A stretch of DNA of 64,000 nucleotides from Selaginella moellendorffii. Taxonomy: Eukaryota; Streptophyta; Lycopodiopsida; Selaginellales; Selaginellaceae. The notes under the pieces are model-generated. The model did no database searches. It was not told where the DNA came from and saw nothing but the letters and a program-made list of their open reading frames with translations. The stretch spans positions 124,452 to 188,451 of the forward strand of contig NW_003314411.1 of the NCBI RefSeq assembly GCF_000143415.4, in the 5' to 3' direction. The translations under genes were made by a program, and so were the position numbers. Positions 1 through 13,024 of this stretch are shown piece after piece (within the stretch, counting starts at the first letter, position 1; each line of letters starts with the position of its first letter).

Positions 1-650
1 CACCTCTCATCGAAAATCTGGCGAAGTATGTCCGCCATGATGAACACGTCGTGCCCGGGCGGGTTGTAAGTCATGGCATTCGAAAAGGTGAGCTTGACAT
101 CGTCCGCAAACTCGACTGGCGTGCGGTAGTGGCCGCCCTCGAGCTTCTTCTTGATGGTGCCCAGGTCCATGGGCCGCCGGATCACCTTGTGGTAGTCGTG
201 GAGCCCGAGTTTGACAGCGTCCACGGGCTCGTTGAAAACCCAAGCGTGCTTGTGGGTGATGAGCTTCTTGAGCAGCGTCCCACACTGTTTCATTATGTCG
301 CCCATCCTCTTCATCCGCGCTAGCTCCACCCTTTGCCGCTTGTTGTCAATGTCGCCCTTAGTCCCTTTCTTGGGCGGGACGAGCGCCTTGGGCTTGACCT
401 TCTCCGGCGGCGGCATCTTGTCCTTGGCCGAGAAATACTCCGAGGTGCTGTACATCTGATTCGCCTTGGGCGTCCGCTTCTCCTTGCTGCTGCCGCCCGT
501 GCCCGGCGTGCCGAGAGTGCCCGACGATCTGGACTGCTGCTCTAGCGCCTCAATCTTGGTGCTAATCCCGATAACCTGTTCCAGGTCGAGCTTCAAGCGC
601 TTGCGGACCTCGCGCTTGGATTCTTTCGGCATTGCCGACACAGATTCCAT
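1..650 (-). CDS. GTE-type bromodomain protein, N-terminal part (cut by window edge)
   Basis: Reads leftwards from ATG at 650 and stays open to base 3 with no stop, so only the first ~216 residues are present. A basic N-terminus ([16 protein letters not shown]) and a Ser/Gly/Pro-rich linker come first. From about residue 115 a bromodomain follows: [21 protein letters not shown], then [18 protein letters not shown], then [17 protein letters not shown], with the conserved Asn of the acetyl-lysine pocket in YNPPGHD. This order and spacing match plant GTE (BET-like) proteins, which read acetylated histones in the nucleus; their NET domain would lie beyond the left edge. No intron is seen in the visible part. 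It shares a divergent promoter region with the proteasome gene at 1794. Family assignment is firm; which GTE member it is cannot be said. Confidence 0.9.
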   Translation of the reverse strand, partial: MESVSAMPKESKREVRKRLKLDLEQVIGISTKIEALEQQSRSSGTLGTPGTGGSSKEKRTPKANQMYSTSEYFSAKDKMPPPEKVKPKALVPPKKGTKGDIDNKRQRVELARMKRMGDIMKQCGTLLKKLITHKHAWVFNEPVDAVKLGLHDYHKVIRRPMDLGTIKKKLEGGHYRTPVEFADDVKLTFSNAMTYNPPGHDVFIMADILRQIFDER

Positions 651-1793
651 CGATCACACGCACCTGGAGGCCGATCCCCACACCCTAATCACTAGGCCAG
701 GGCTCGGCGGCAGATCCCTACCGAAACCCTAGAACACATGACGGAAGAGAGGAACCGAGGGCTCCTTTAAAAGCGGTGTCCACGCTGTCCTGGCCGTTAG
801 ATCCCCATCGGGCGGTCCACATTCCTCGGGGCCCCCGGCCGTTGGATCCCGGATCGGACGTCGATTTTGATCTCTAGCCGTCGGATGTGCATCGCACGGC
901 TGGCGCCCCGGGCAGCCGGTCCGCCGTCGGATGCGTGTAAACGGTTTCGATGGGGCTGCCCGTGGTACACGTGGCGGGACTGCAACCGCAGGCGCCCTAT
1001 CCGTAAAATGGAAAAGAAAGTTTTTTCACACGGTTTCCCCAGACGCGGGGGAATCTTCACTGATACCGTGGCGATATTTTTTTTCTCTCTCTCGCTGGCA
1101 CTTTATAAGTATCTAGAGTCGGGTTCGCGATCTCGACACGTGTTGCCGCTCAACACCGTTGATTTGCGTCTTCTTGTGTTCGTCACTCAGGCCTGTACTG
1201 TCGTCACTAGAGCTCGATCGGGAGCTTCTCGGAGGATTGACAGATTTTCACAGAATTTCTCATCCCTGTGACTCAAATAAAAATGATCGATCGCTCAGAA
1301 CCTGCTGGAACAAAGTCCCAATCCTATCAAAAGATCTTCTTGTTCGAGTTCATCACTGCGAGCCCCAAATCACTCAGCGCTTCTTAGAGGGTATTTCCCC
1401 ACATCAGGCACAAAGAATGGCCTCTAGGGTGGAAATATGAGCTTCATCACGGTGAAAAACCCCGATAATCCCACGCACACAACGCCTAGAAAACACTCCT
1501 CATAGCAGACAGATCTCAGCACTAGATCAGCAATTGAAACGACGATTCGCGAGAAATCACAGGAGCCAGAGATTTTCCAGTCCAAGTGGCCGCTTGGATC
1601 ACCCGGAGATCGCAAGCGGATGGAAGAGCGACTGGAGAGACACTATGTCTTGCCGCCGCCAGGGCGAGATCGCAGCAGCGCCCAAACGGGGCGCTGCCGC
1701 CACACAACGCAAGAACCCTAGAAATTGACCTAGAACCACATTTTTTATGATCGAGAGCTAGGGTTTTCTGATCGCGGTGATCTGGTGGAAGCG
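651..1793. promoter_or_regulatory. Divergent promoter region between GTE gene and PBC1
   Basis: This 1.1-kb stretch lies between two oppositely transcribed start codons (650 minus, 1794 plus) and has no convincing coding content. Telo-box-like AAACCCTA/AGGGTTTT motifs sit near both gene starts (about 723-731 and 1758-1766), as is common in plant promoters of growth-related genes. A TATA-like CTTTATAAGTATC lies at about 1099-1111, far from either ATG. The short open frames here are GC-rich chance frames. Confidence 0.5.
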
Positions 1794-2749
1794 ATGTCGG
1801 TAAGGTTTTTGCTAGCGCCGATCGATTCCTGGAGCTGAGAGCTTCCGCCTTGGCAGATTTTCACCTACAATGGCAGCGCCTTGGTTGCGATGGTCGGAAA
1901 GGATTGCTTTGCCATAGCCAGTGATCGCCGGCTTGGTGTGAATTTCCAGACGATAGCTACGGATTTTCAGCGCATTTTCAAGATCCATGACAAGCTCTAT
2001 GTCGGATTAGCAGGGCTTGCTTCCGACGTCCAGACTCTGTAAGTTTCTTACTTTGAATTTTTTTGTGCGTTCTTTCTGATTCGCTCGCTGCCTTTGTAGC
2101 TACCAACGATTGAAGTATCGACACAACCTCTTCCAGTTGCAGGAGGAACGAGATATGCGACCAGAAACCTTCTCGAATTTTGTCTCTGCAACACTCTACG
2201 AGAAGAGGTGAAAATTCTCTCCTTCTCTCTTTCGAAGCCTTTTCTTCATCTCTTTTGTCAGATTTGGTCCCTACTTCGTTCAGCCTCTCATTGCTGGGCT
2301 CGGAGCAGACAACAAGCCTTACATCTGCACGATGGACTCTATCGGAGCAATGTGAGTGTCCGACTTTCGTAAGCTCATAAGTGACTTACTTGTTTTACGC
2401 AGCGAGCATTCCAAGGACTTCGTAGTCGGGGGCACTGCGTCTGAATCCTTGTATGGTGCTTGCGAGTCTATGTACAAGCCCGACATGGTAACCATTATTC
2501 TAGTTCATGTTACGAGTCCTGTTTTTTTTCTCTCTCAGGAGCCTGAAGACCTTTTTGAAACGATCTCACAAGCGCTGATCTCCTCGGTTGATCGTGACTG
2601 TCTGAGCGGCTGGGGAGGAATCGTCTACGTTGTGTAATAGCGCTGATTCTTTCTCCTCACCTTCAAGCATACTGATCTTATGCTTATTTTTCTTGTGTAG
2701 GACCCCCGACCAGGTAATCGTAAGAACACTCAAAGGCCGCATGGATTAG
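1794..2749 (+). CDS. PBC1: 20S proteasome subunit beta type-3
   Basis: Seven exons join cleanly: 1794-1799, 1857-2038, 2100-2207, 2262-2351, 2403-2487, 2539-2633, 2701-2749, giving 204 residues, the usual length of plant PBC1. The product starts [19 protein letters not shown] and continues with [73 protein letters not shown] and ends TLKGRMD. Exon 1 codes for only Met-Ser. Beta-3 is a non-catalytic subunit of the beta ring of the 20S proteasome (no propeptide, no N-terminal Thr nucleophile), acting in cytosol and nucleus. All introns are 49-67 bases with GT..AG ends. The gene looks intact. Confidence 0.96.
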
Positions 2750-5169
<2,420 letters not shown>

Positions 5170-5500
5170 ACCGTAAGTGATATTCTAGTTTTCTTCCTTC
5201 TGTTTCTTGCTAAATAGATTGAATTTTCAGAGGTACGAAAAATGGGAGCATTGCTGCATCTTAAATCAAACTTCTGGTTAGTCTGGTTCTTGTCTTCTTT
5301 AATTCAATTCATTACTCATCTAGGGCTGTGGAACTTCTGAAAGAACCCACAATTGTTTCACTCGGGTTTTCTCTTGCGTGCAGCAGCCTGATGGTTTGGC
5401 GGTGAGAAGTTGTGGCTTTTATCTGTGTTGCTGATTTACTAAGATAGTCACTTTTGCAGGAAGCAGCGAAAGGGAAAAATGGCATAGGCTTTGGCCAAGC
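5170..5500 (+). other. Leader region of the PPR gene
   Basis: Between the GH9 stop and the PPR open frame. It shows possible splice sites (for example an acceptor TTTTGCAG ending at 5459) and so may hold non-coding 5' exons of the PPR gene. The part from about 5440 rightwards recurs in degraded form at about 51300-51455, which shows it was copied together with the PPR start. Confidence 0.4.
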
Positions 5501-7843
5501 ATGCAGTATGAGTCGCATGGATCATTCCACATTGAACGAGGCCCAGGAGAAAATGACAAGAGGAAGAGCTCTCTCTCTGGTATGCTTGCGGCATTAAAGC
5601 TATCAAGCAGCTCCAGGAACTTAGAGCTCGGGAAAAAGATCCACGCCGATGCAGTTCAAAGCGGCAATGAGGCCAACATTTACATGGCCAGCACTCTGGT
5701 GGACATGTACGCTAAGTGTGGCTGCTTGGCGGAGGCTCGCAAGGTCTTTGACAATATGCCATCGAAAAACGTGGTATCCTGGACGTCACTCATGCTCGGC
5801 TACGTGCAAAACTGCCAAGCCAGGACAGCTCTGGAGCTCTTCCAGCGTATGGTGTCCGACGGCTGCGTTCCAGACGCTCAGACTTACGTTGCTGCTCTCA
5901 AGGCGTGCTCAAACTTGGTGGCGAAAGAGTCAGGCAGTGCCGCGGATGGCAGGCTCCGGAAGATGGTGGTGCTGGAAACAGGATTCATGCTCCACTCTCT
6001 GGCTGCTCCATCGGGCTGCGACTCGGACATCTACGTCGCCAGCACTCTGGTGGACATGTACTCCAAGTGTGGAAGCATGGAGGACGCTCGAAAGGTGTTC
6101 CTTGGGATGGAGTTAGCGTCTCGAAACGTGGTGCTCTGGACAGCGCTCATGACCGGCTATGCTCATAACGGCGAAGGTGAGCTCGCTCTAGAGCTCCTGG
6201 GATCCATGAACTGCGCTCCAAATTCTCTTACGTTCGTCGCGGCTCTCAAGGCGTGCTCGGCTCTAGCAGCGAAAGAGGAAGGCCAGAGAAGCAGCGATGG
6301 AAAGATGGTGAAGATGGTGGCGCTGGAAGCAGGAATGCTCGTCCATGCCCGGGCTGGTTTGGCCGGTTTGGAGTCGGACATCTTCGTGGCGAGCACTCTG
6401 GTCGACTTTTACGCCAAGTCCGGGAGTTTGAACGACTCGTACAGGATCTTCGACGCAATGCCGGTGAGGAACGCGATCTCGTGGACGGCTCTCATGTCCG
6501 GCTGCGTGCAGGAAGGAGAAGGCGAGAAGGCTTTGGAGCTCTTCTCACAGATGATGCACAGGGATGGCTGTGAAGTCGATGCGCAGGCTCTCGTGGTGGG
6601 ACTCAGAGCTTGCATTGCCAGTGCTGGGAAAGAGGAGGCCAGGAAGATCGACGACAAAACGGTGGAGCTCGTCTCTCTCTCGAGTGGAGTCCGGCTGAAA
6701 GAAGCGGTGATCCAGCGATCGATGAAAGTGGCAGCTCTGGAAACCGGGATGGTTCTCAAGGATGAAGTGATCGATCGAATGGTCAAAGTGGTTTCTCTGG
6801 AGCGAGGAATGGCGCTTCACAGGGAGGCGAGAAAGCGAGGCTTCGAGAAAGATATCTTCGTCTCCAGCGCTTTGCTCGATATGTACTCACACTGTGGAAG
6901 CCTGGTGGACGCTCTCAAGATCTTCGAGGGAATGCCATGTCATAACGCGGTGACGTGGAATGCCCTGCTGCTCGCGTATGCCCAAAACGGTGAGCGTGAC
7001 ACGGCGCTGGACGTTTTCGCGTGGATGCGCCTCCACCGCGAATCCTACCACGTGGACGGCCAGACGTTCGCCAGCGCGCTCAAGGCGTGCGCCGGCATGG
7101 CCGCTCTGGACATGGGACGTGCCATCCACGTGGACGCCTGCCGCTGCGGCGCCGCGGAGCTGCCCGCGGTGGTCAACTGCGTCGTCGACCTGTACGGCAA
7201 GTGCGGCAGCACGGAAGCCGCGCGGCGCGAGTTTGACGCCGCGGGCGTCGCGGACGTGGTGACCTGGAACGCACTCGTGTCCGGGTACGCGTGGCATGCT
7301 GACGTGGCGGAGGTGTTTGGCGCCTTGTACGACATGCGGCGGGCGGGGGTAAAGCCCGACCGTATCACGTTTCTGGCGATTCTCACGGCGTGTAGCCATG
7401 GCGGGCTCGTCGACAAGGGGATTAAACTCTTTGAGAAGATGGATGTGGTGTACGGCATTCGTCCGGACGTGGAACACTACCACTGCATGGTTGATCTTCT
7501 GGGGCGGGCGAATCAATTGGAGCGGGCGGTGGAAATGGTGAGGTCCATGCCGGTGGAGCCAAATACCGTGACGTGGATGACGGTTCTTGGGGCGTGCTGG
7601 AAGTGGAAGAATGTGGAGCTTGGGCGATTGGCGTTTGAATCGGTGGTGGAAAAGGATAGACGCGAGCTCGCGGCTTACATGCTCATGGCGAATATCTATG
7701 GGAGCGCCGGGATGTGGGAGGAGAAAATGCGAGTGAGAGAGATGGGAATGGAGCTCCAAAAAGGGGAAGATTGTGTGGCCCATGCAGGTCTCGAACCTGC
7801 GACCTTGGCGTTATTAGCACCACGCTCTGACCATCTGAGCTAA
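5501..7843 (+). CDS. PLS-subfamily pentatricopeptide-repeat protein with E-type C-terminus
   Basis: Single open frame of 780 codons, no intron, as usual for plant PPR genes. Canonical units are plain: ASTLVDMYAKCGCLAEARKV, KNVVSWTSLMLGYVQN, ASTLVDMYSKCGSMEDARKV, NAISWTALMSGCVQEGEGEK, DMYSHCGSLVDALKIFEGMP, DRITFLAILTACSHGGLVDK, then an E-like region (EPNTVTWMTVLGACWKWKN, MLMANIYGSAGMWEEKMRVR). Such proteins bind organellar transcripts; E-type members usually help C-to-U editing in plastids or mitochondria. A clear targeting peptide is not obvious from the chosen ATG. Two oddities: short repeated inserts of the type KMVALEAGM within several L motifs (roughly residues 150-165, 265-285, 385-435), and a C-terminus whose last ~23 codons lie antisense to a tRNA-Ile gene. 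No DYW domain is present. Confidence 0.88.
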   Translation: MQYESHGSFHIERGPGENDKRKSSLSGMLAALKLSSSSRNLELGKKIHADAVQSGNEANIYMASTLVDMYAKCGCLAEARKVFDNMPSKNVVSWTSLMLGYVQNCQARTALELFQRMVSDGCVPDAQTYVAALKACSNLVAKESGSAADGRLRKMVVLETGFMLHSLAAPSGCDSDIYVASTLVDMYSKCGSMEDARKVFLGMELASRNVVLWTALMTGYAHNGEGELALELLGSMNCAPNSLTFVAALKACSALAAKEEGQRSSDGKMVKMVALEAGMLVHARAGLAGLESDIFVASTLVDFYAKSGSLNDSYRIFDAMPVRNAISWTALMSGCVQEGEGEKALELFSQMMHRDGCEVDAQALVVGLRACIASAGKEEARKIDDKTVELVSLSSGVRLKEAVIQRSMKVAALETGMVLKDEVIDRMVKVVSLERGMALHREARKRGFEKDIFVSSALLDMYSHCGSLVDALKIFEGMPCHNAVTWNALLLAYAQNGERDTALDVFAWMRLHRESYHVDGQTFASALKACAGMAALDMGRAIHVDACRCGAAELPAVVNCVVDLYGKCGSTEAARREFDAAGVADVVTWNALVSGYAWHADVAEVFGALYDMRRAGVKPDRITFLAILTACSHGGLVDKGIKLFEKMDVVYGIRPDVEHYHCMVDLLGRANQLERAVEMVRSMPVEPNTVTWMTVLGACWKWKNVELGRLAFESVVEKDRRELAAYMLMANIYGSAGMWEEKMRVREMGMELQKGEDCVAHAGLEPATLALLAPRSDHLS

Positions 7844-7849
7844 TAGGCC
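7776..7849 (-). tRNA. tRNA-Ile (anticodon AAT)
   Basis: The minus strand gives a 74-base cloverleaf: acceptor GGCCTAT pairs with ATGGGCC followed by the discriminator A; D-arm TAGCTCAGATGGTCAGAGC; anticodon loop CTAATAA carrying AAT; T-arm GCAGGTTCGAGACCTGC. No intron. It overlaps, antisense, the last ~23 codons and the stop codon of the PPR open frame. Confidence 0.95.
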
Positions 7850-7932
7850 TTAACTATCAGTGATTATAAAGTTACTGGATTCAAGGAAATGTTAGACATT
7901 ACTCCATGATTATATTGGTTCTACAAAAAGCC

Positions 7933-8006
7933 TGGCCCATGCAGGTTTCGAACCTGCGACCTTGGCGTTATTAGCACCACGCTCTGACCATCTGAGCTAA
8001 TAGGCC
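7933..8006 (-). tRNA. tRNA-Ile (anticodon AAT), tandem copy
   Basis: Same 74-base cloverleaf as the copy at 7776-7849, differing at one visible T-loop position (GTTCGAAAC instead of GTTCGAGAC). The two genes are 83 bases apart and on the same strand, a recent tandem duplication. Confidence 0.95.
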
Positions 8007-8119
8007 TTACCAATAATCAGTTATGGGCAAAGAATTTTATATAGTTTTAGAAACATTAGCCTCCAAATCTTTGGACTTCATGAAGGTTTCGAATAATCGT
8101 ATAGTGATAATGTGACAGA

Positions 8120-8160
8120 AAGGTTTAAGTCTCGAACGTACGACCTTTTAAAAAGTTTAT
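8120..8160 (-). other. Possible tRNA relic
   Basis: The stretch around 8125-8150 resembles the T-arm end of the two neighbouring tRNA-Ile genes (TTTAAGTCTCGAACGTACG against CAGGTTTCGAACCTGCG), but the rest of the cloverleaf is gone. It may be a decayed third copy; the match is too short to be sure. Confidence 0.25.
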
Positions 8161-8227
8161 CATTGGTGATTTGTATGTACAGATAAAAGTTCCACGCTAT
8201 TCTATACAAGACGAGAGTTTTCTTCGT

Positions 8228-9087
8228 TTAGTTAGTCTCGTGCTCGGGCCGCTGCCCAAACCATCGCGAAGGCAGTCCTCGCCTCTTGAGCAGCCGCGAG
8301 AGCGCCGACTCGGGCATCTTTGCTCGCTCCTCCTCCGCCAATTCTTCCGGGGTCTTTGGAATCGAGTCTGGCTCCAGGAACAGCTCCTCCTTCTCCACCA
8401 CTGCCGCCGCCTTCGCTGCCTCTTCCCGCGAGCGCGCCGCTACGTTTTTCTTTCGATTGAATCCCGCGAGCACGACCAAGTTCTTGATGAGAGTGGTCAC
8501 GCCGCCGGACTGCCTGACGAGATTCTCCAGCCTCTCCAGCGGCTGGCACGACTGATTAGCATCGTCGAAGGCAGCAGCGCATTCCTCCTGGGAGCTCTCC
8601 TGGAAAACGAGAACCAAAAGTGTCAGAGAGATGGACAGACGATTCTTCACGAATCAATCGAAGCGGACAAACCTTGATCTTCTCGAATTCGAAGAGAGCA
8701 TCGTAGCACTCGTGGGCCTGGTCCCCATCCAGAATGGTGCATTCGTCTACTCCACAAGCAAGAGAGAACCACAGAGAACTCTCAGAGAGATTTCAATCGA
8801 ATCGAGCAAGCTGATTTACCTTGCAAAGCGTGCTCGGCCTTCTCGAGCAGCGTCCGCTGTCGCATTCCACGAACGCTTCTACTCTGCGTGAATGGCTCGA
8901 GCTTTGGAACCTCGGACGAGACCGACACCGACGATGAAGATGAAGATGATGATGAAGAAGAAGAAGAAGAAGAAGCCGAGACAGCGGCTACGACACAAGG
9001 ATGCGAATGCGATCGCCGATTGGCACCAGGAAGCCACGAATTCTGCGCCACCACGCCCACGCCGATTCTAGCAGCAGTCGCAGCCAT
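8228..9087 (-). CDS. Probable plastid protein with CP12-like cysteine motif region
   Basis: Three exons on the minus strand, 8820-9087, 8673-8746 and 8228-8599, join in frame to 237 residues. ATG at 9087 (MAATAARIGVGVV) is the only good start. The N-terminus is basic, rich in Ala and Ser with a long Ser run (near residues 39-58), typical of a chloroplast transit peptide. Then EKAEHALQDEC, a second Cys ten residues later, YDALFEFEKIK and ECAAAFDDANQSC. The first part resembles the N-terminal half of CP12, the redox linker of GAPDH and phosphoribulokinase (C-x8-C then AWDEVEEL). The spacing is longer and the C-terminal CP12 cysteine pair is not seen, so CP12-related function is only a suggestion. 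The C-terminal third is charged, ending in LSRLLKRRGLPSRWFGQ. It is divergent to the aldo-keto reductase gene. Confidence 0.6.
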
Positions 9088-9522
9088 AGCTCCCAAGAAC
9101 CCTAAACTCTAAAAAGTGGATAAGCTTCGTCAGATATTTGGGCCGAAAACTATTCCATGGCATATTCCGGACTTCCTTAACTTTATTAAGCGTTGGCCAG
9201 TCGATAGCGTACGGTCAGGCCCACTTCGCTTTCCTCTCTTTTTTATCTTTCCTAGGGTTTCCGGTGGCGAGCTCCAGGGCGCGGCGGCCATTCTCTCTCC
9301 AGCTCCTCGAATCCTCGATGTTAGAGTAAGTGATTGCCATTCCCGGCGAAAGATCCAGCGATTAGTGACATAAGCGGCAGCGGCCAGGGATTCAGTACAG
9401 GGATTTCCAGATCATGTCGCCTCCAGGAGCAGCAGGCACTGCGTGACACGAATCGGGATCGGCAGGGCCGGGAATTCGCCACAGGCATCGCGATTGTGGC
9501 CCGGAGAGGAGATCTGGTCGCC
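9088..9522. promoter_or_regulatory. Divergent promoter and leader of the aldo-keto reductase gene
   Basis: About 435 bases between two divergent starts. AAACCCTA/AGGGTTTCC motifs occur at 9101-9108 and 9254-9262, facing the two genes. A possible leader intron donor (GTAAGT) is at 9327. The frame of the reductase is open upstream to 9334 but without an ATG. Confidence 0.45.
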
Positions 9523-10725
9523 ATGACGTATTTCCCTCTCAACACTGGCGCGAAGATTCCAGCCGTGGGTCTCGGGACTTGGCAATCCGATGGAGCGTCG
9601 TGTAAGCTAGCGGTCCAAACGGCGCTCGAGGTGGGCTACAGGCATTTGGACTGCGCGCACTTGTATGGCAACGAGATCGAGGTCGGGCAGGCTCTCGGCG
9701 CGGCTCTCAATGGTGGAATTCCCGGCCTCCGGCGAGAGGACGTGTTCGTCACCTCCAAGTTTTGGTGCACCACTGACACCTCCAAGCGGGTGGAGATGGC
9801 TCTCACGGTCTCGCTCAAGAACTTGGGGGTGTCCTACTTGGATCTCTATCTGGTGCACTGGCCGGTGAGCTCCCAAGTCGGGGACGCCACGGATCCGCCT
9901 GGGAATGCCACCACCGAGCTCAAGAAGATGTCCCGGAGGCTCAAGTCGATCTGGCGGGCGATGGAGGCGCTGGTGGAGAGGGGCAAGGTTCGTGCGATTG
10001 GAGTGAGCAACTTTGGGATCTCGCAGATACAGGAGGTGGTGAGCTTCGCGAGGATAATTCCAGCAGTCAACCAGGTGAGAGCTATCAGAACTTTACCAAG
10101 GACCGATCTAACTCTCTATCTTTCCTTGCCAAGGTTGAGCTCCACCCCTTCTGGCGTCAAGACGAGCTCGTCAAGTTCTGCCAGTCCAAAGGGATCCACG
10201 TCTCAGCGCACACTCCTCTGGGATTTCCTGGAGCCCGCCTTGGCAGCTCCGGCAATCTCAGCTCCATGGGAGACGACGAAGTGGAAACCCGGAGCCAACC
10301 CATAGTTTTCTCGAGGTCGCGGTCTGTGCACGCTCCCATGCTCGGCACTTCAGCGGTGGCTGTCATTGCCAATCGGCACCGCAAGACTCCGGCACAGGTA
10401 CTTTTTGGTTCTTTCTTTTCTTTCAGCCTCAGAGCCCCGTCGTTTTCCTCCGCATTGATTGGAAACACGACACGCCTTTGAATGGCAGGTCATCTTGCGG
10501 TGGGGCGTCCAGAGAGGAACGAGCGTACTCCCTCGCAGCCTCAAGCCAGAGCGAATCAAGTCCAACTTCGACATACTCAACTGGTCCCTTTCGGACGAGG
10601 ATTGGAACTCGGTGAACACGATGGAGCCGCAGCTCAGGCTCATTGTGAGCAACCAGTCGTATCTCGGCGAGAACGGGAGGCCACTCCAAGCCGTGAACGA
10701 GATGGACGATGTCGATTTCCACTGA
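9523..10725 (+). CDS. Aldo-keto reductase family protein
   Basis: Exons 9523-10074, 10134-10397 and 10489-10725 join in frame to 350 residues. The chosen ATG begins MTYFPLNTGAKIPAVGLGTWQ, the normal AKR start. The catalytic tetrad is visible: Asp and Tyr in GYRHLDCAHLYGNE, Lys in VFVTSKFW, His in DLYLVHWP. Further AKR marks are AIGVSNFGISQIQEV, AVNQVELHPFWRQDELVKFC and, at the NADPH-binding end, TSVLPRSLKPERIKSNFDIL. The enzyme reduces aldehydes or ketones with NADPH, probably in the cytosol; the substrate cannot be told. An insert of ~20 residues (EVETRSQPIVFSRSRSVHAP) follows the strand-6 region, about where plant AKR4-type proteins have a variable loop. Looks intact. Confidence 0.92.
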
Positions 10726-13024
10726 CTAGACCCATGGCAAAGGTAAGATCTCTCTTTCTCTCACACTCTCTAGCTCACTCGTTTCTTCTTTGAATGGACT
10801 AAAGTTTTGGACTAAAGTTTTGGCAGGACTGGAAGCTCACCTATATTTTTGTACAGTACACAAGCAAAAAGAAACCAACACGAGCGATAATAAATGCTTG
10901 CCACGTTATAGGGTTCATTGGAATTAAAATGCCATGTTGATAATAGTCTCATGCGGTGGGCCTTTCATGTACCGATCCATGTGACCATGCGTTGCCACCT
11001 TTTTTAAAGCTTATCTTGATCAAGCATGCCATGCCCTTCAGCGTGTGCCCAGAAAGACACAGCCATTTGGGATCACTCTTACTTACACTGGAGCAATAAA
11101 AGAGCTCCTTTATACCTTCGCCATGCTTCAGCAAGTATCAAAAGGAGAACTACTTTTCCAGGGCATCCAATTGTAGTGTTGTTTGCCAACACCAAAAGGC
11201 TTCGATCAAGTTAAAAACCTTTGGAAGCCAAGAACCTTGCAAACATTGGAACCAAGATCCCTAGCGCACTCGCGTTTGAGTCCATGGATGATCCACACTT
11301 GACACATTAAACTCCATTGTTCATGGACGGAAGGCAACAGGGGAGTCTCCTACGTGAGCCTAGCGAGAACTTCTGGGGCGGACATCACAGCATGCTTTGG
11401 AGCCCGCTTCAAGTAGTGTGGAATCCAGGTAGCAAAAGCCTCTGCGCTGGCAAACCCTCTGGATTGCAAGAAACTTCTGAAGATTACAGATTCAGCTCTC
11501 TCTTGTCGAAGTACGTAGTGTCCGAAACATCGACTGATAAGAGACTGCCTCTGGCTCTTCCGGTGCACCTGTTGCTGGTTAACCATAGATATAACAGGCA
11601 GAAACATCTACAGGAGATCTATCTAAGTTCTAACAAAAGGCTGAGCAAAATTTTTACACTCATCGCAGACTGATCCGTTCAATTGCTGTCTTAAAACCCA
11701 CCGGAATGCGGCCCTGCCAAAACCAAGAGAGGAAGCATCAAACATGGCGATGGAGGAAGCAGTGACCCATGCGATGGAAGCATTAAGGGGGTTGCGTGAC
11801 TTTTTCACCGTAAAAAAGTTACGGGCTTTCATGGCTGTCTCCATCCTCAAATCACTTCTGTTTCCTTCGCCTCTCATCTCCAGCTCTAATCTCTCTCTCT
11901 TTCAGCTCCGGATGGGCGCGCAGCGGTCGAGCTAATGTGATCACCCTCGCGCGATGGAATGCACACGTTGGAAGGTAATCGATCCATCGTCCTTATCAAC
12001 TGGCAATGGAACTTGGTTCATAGCTAAGGAGTGGTTCTTCTTTGTTTCGATTTTTCTTCAGATTGATCACTGGGAATACTTCTTTCCTTTTGTTTTTTCT
12101 TTCCAAGCATGACAGAAAGGTCGAGTTGTTTGGTTTGGCCGATGACATGAGAGAGCATAAGGAGCAGAATTCCATGTCTTTCAGTGTCACAGGACAACGT
12201 TTGCAACTGAGGGGAATGGTAAATGTTGTTGGATTTGGAACCATCAGGTCTTGTGTTCGAAAAGCATTTTCCAGCTCAGAATTAAGCAGGCAGAAGAAAA
12301 GGGCAATTCCACATTTTCCGTCTGAAGGAAAGAACTATGAACATCAAGCTTAGCATGCATACCATAGGCATCCAGATCCAAGCGCCTCAGACCTCTATTT
12401 AATCATCTTCTTTGGCCAACTTCAGGTAGAGGAGCAAGCGCCGGTACAGTAGTAGCAAAAACTTCTTCACGATGGTCTTACACTAGAACTTATGTTGATC
12501 ACACAGCTTTCTTTTGATATAGTGAGGATGGAACGCAGTACAAAACTGTGGCTTGATGGAGGCCACTGTTTGCGCATTCTCTCTTCCGAGGAAGGACACT
12601 AGGCGGCTTCAAGCACAGGTCACAAACAATTTCTTTCACTCAATTCTTCCTTTCTTTCGTCGCTTCCAAACCATACTTCTACCAAGTGAGCGAAGACTGG
12701 AAATGGGAAGAGACGCACGAGAAGGCTTTGCGCGCATCCTTTCTCAGCGTTTGGCATCAGCTGCGACACAAAGCTACGGGCAATGTAGCTGTTGCTTCCT
12801 TCCATCGATTTGCTTCTCAGACAGGGTAGTAACTTTGCGTGATCAGGTGCCGTCCATGTTACTGGTCTTCATTAGCAACTTTTTTTTGCTTCCCAATCAC
12901 TGGAGCTAAGTTTCGAAGAAAACAAAAAAGTTTAAATGCTACAAACACTCAGTATATATAGAAAAAGAAATATCACTAAATCTTCCTTCCCAGCACCATC
13001 AAACGGTGTAGAAAGTTGTGTTGC
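10726..13024. other. Intergenic stretch without a recognisable gene
   Basis: 2.3 kb of mixed composition. The short open frames on both strands have no recognisable motif and no consistent splice structure. I see no tRNA and no repeat shared with the rest of the window. Confidence 0.4.

Noticed and set aside
7-732. Several open frames on both strands at the left edge
   Set aside because: They are other-frame shadows of the GTE bromodomain gene, which itself runs off the window.
6887-7783. 298-codon minus-strand frame opposite the PPR gene
   Set aside because: Antisense shadow of the GC-rich 3' half of the PPR gene; His/Arg-rich nonsense composition.
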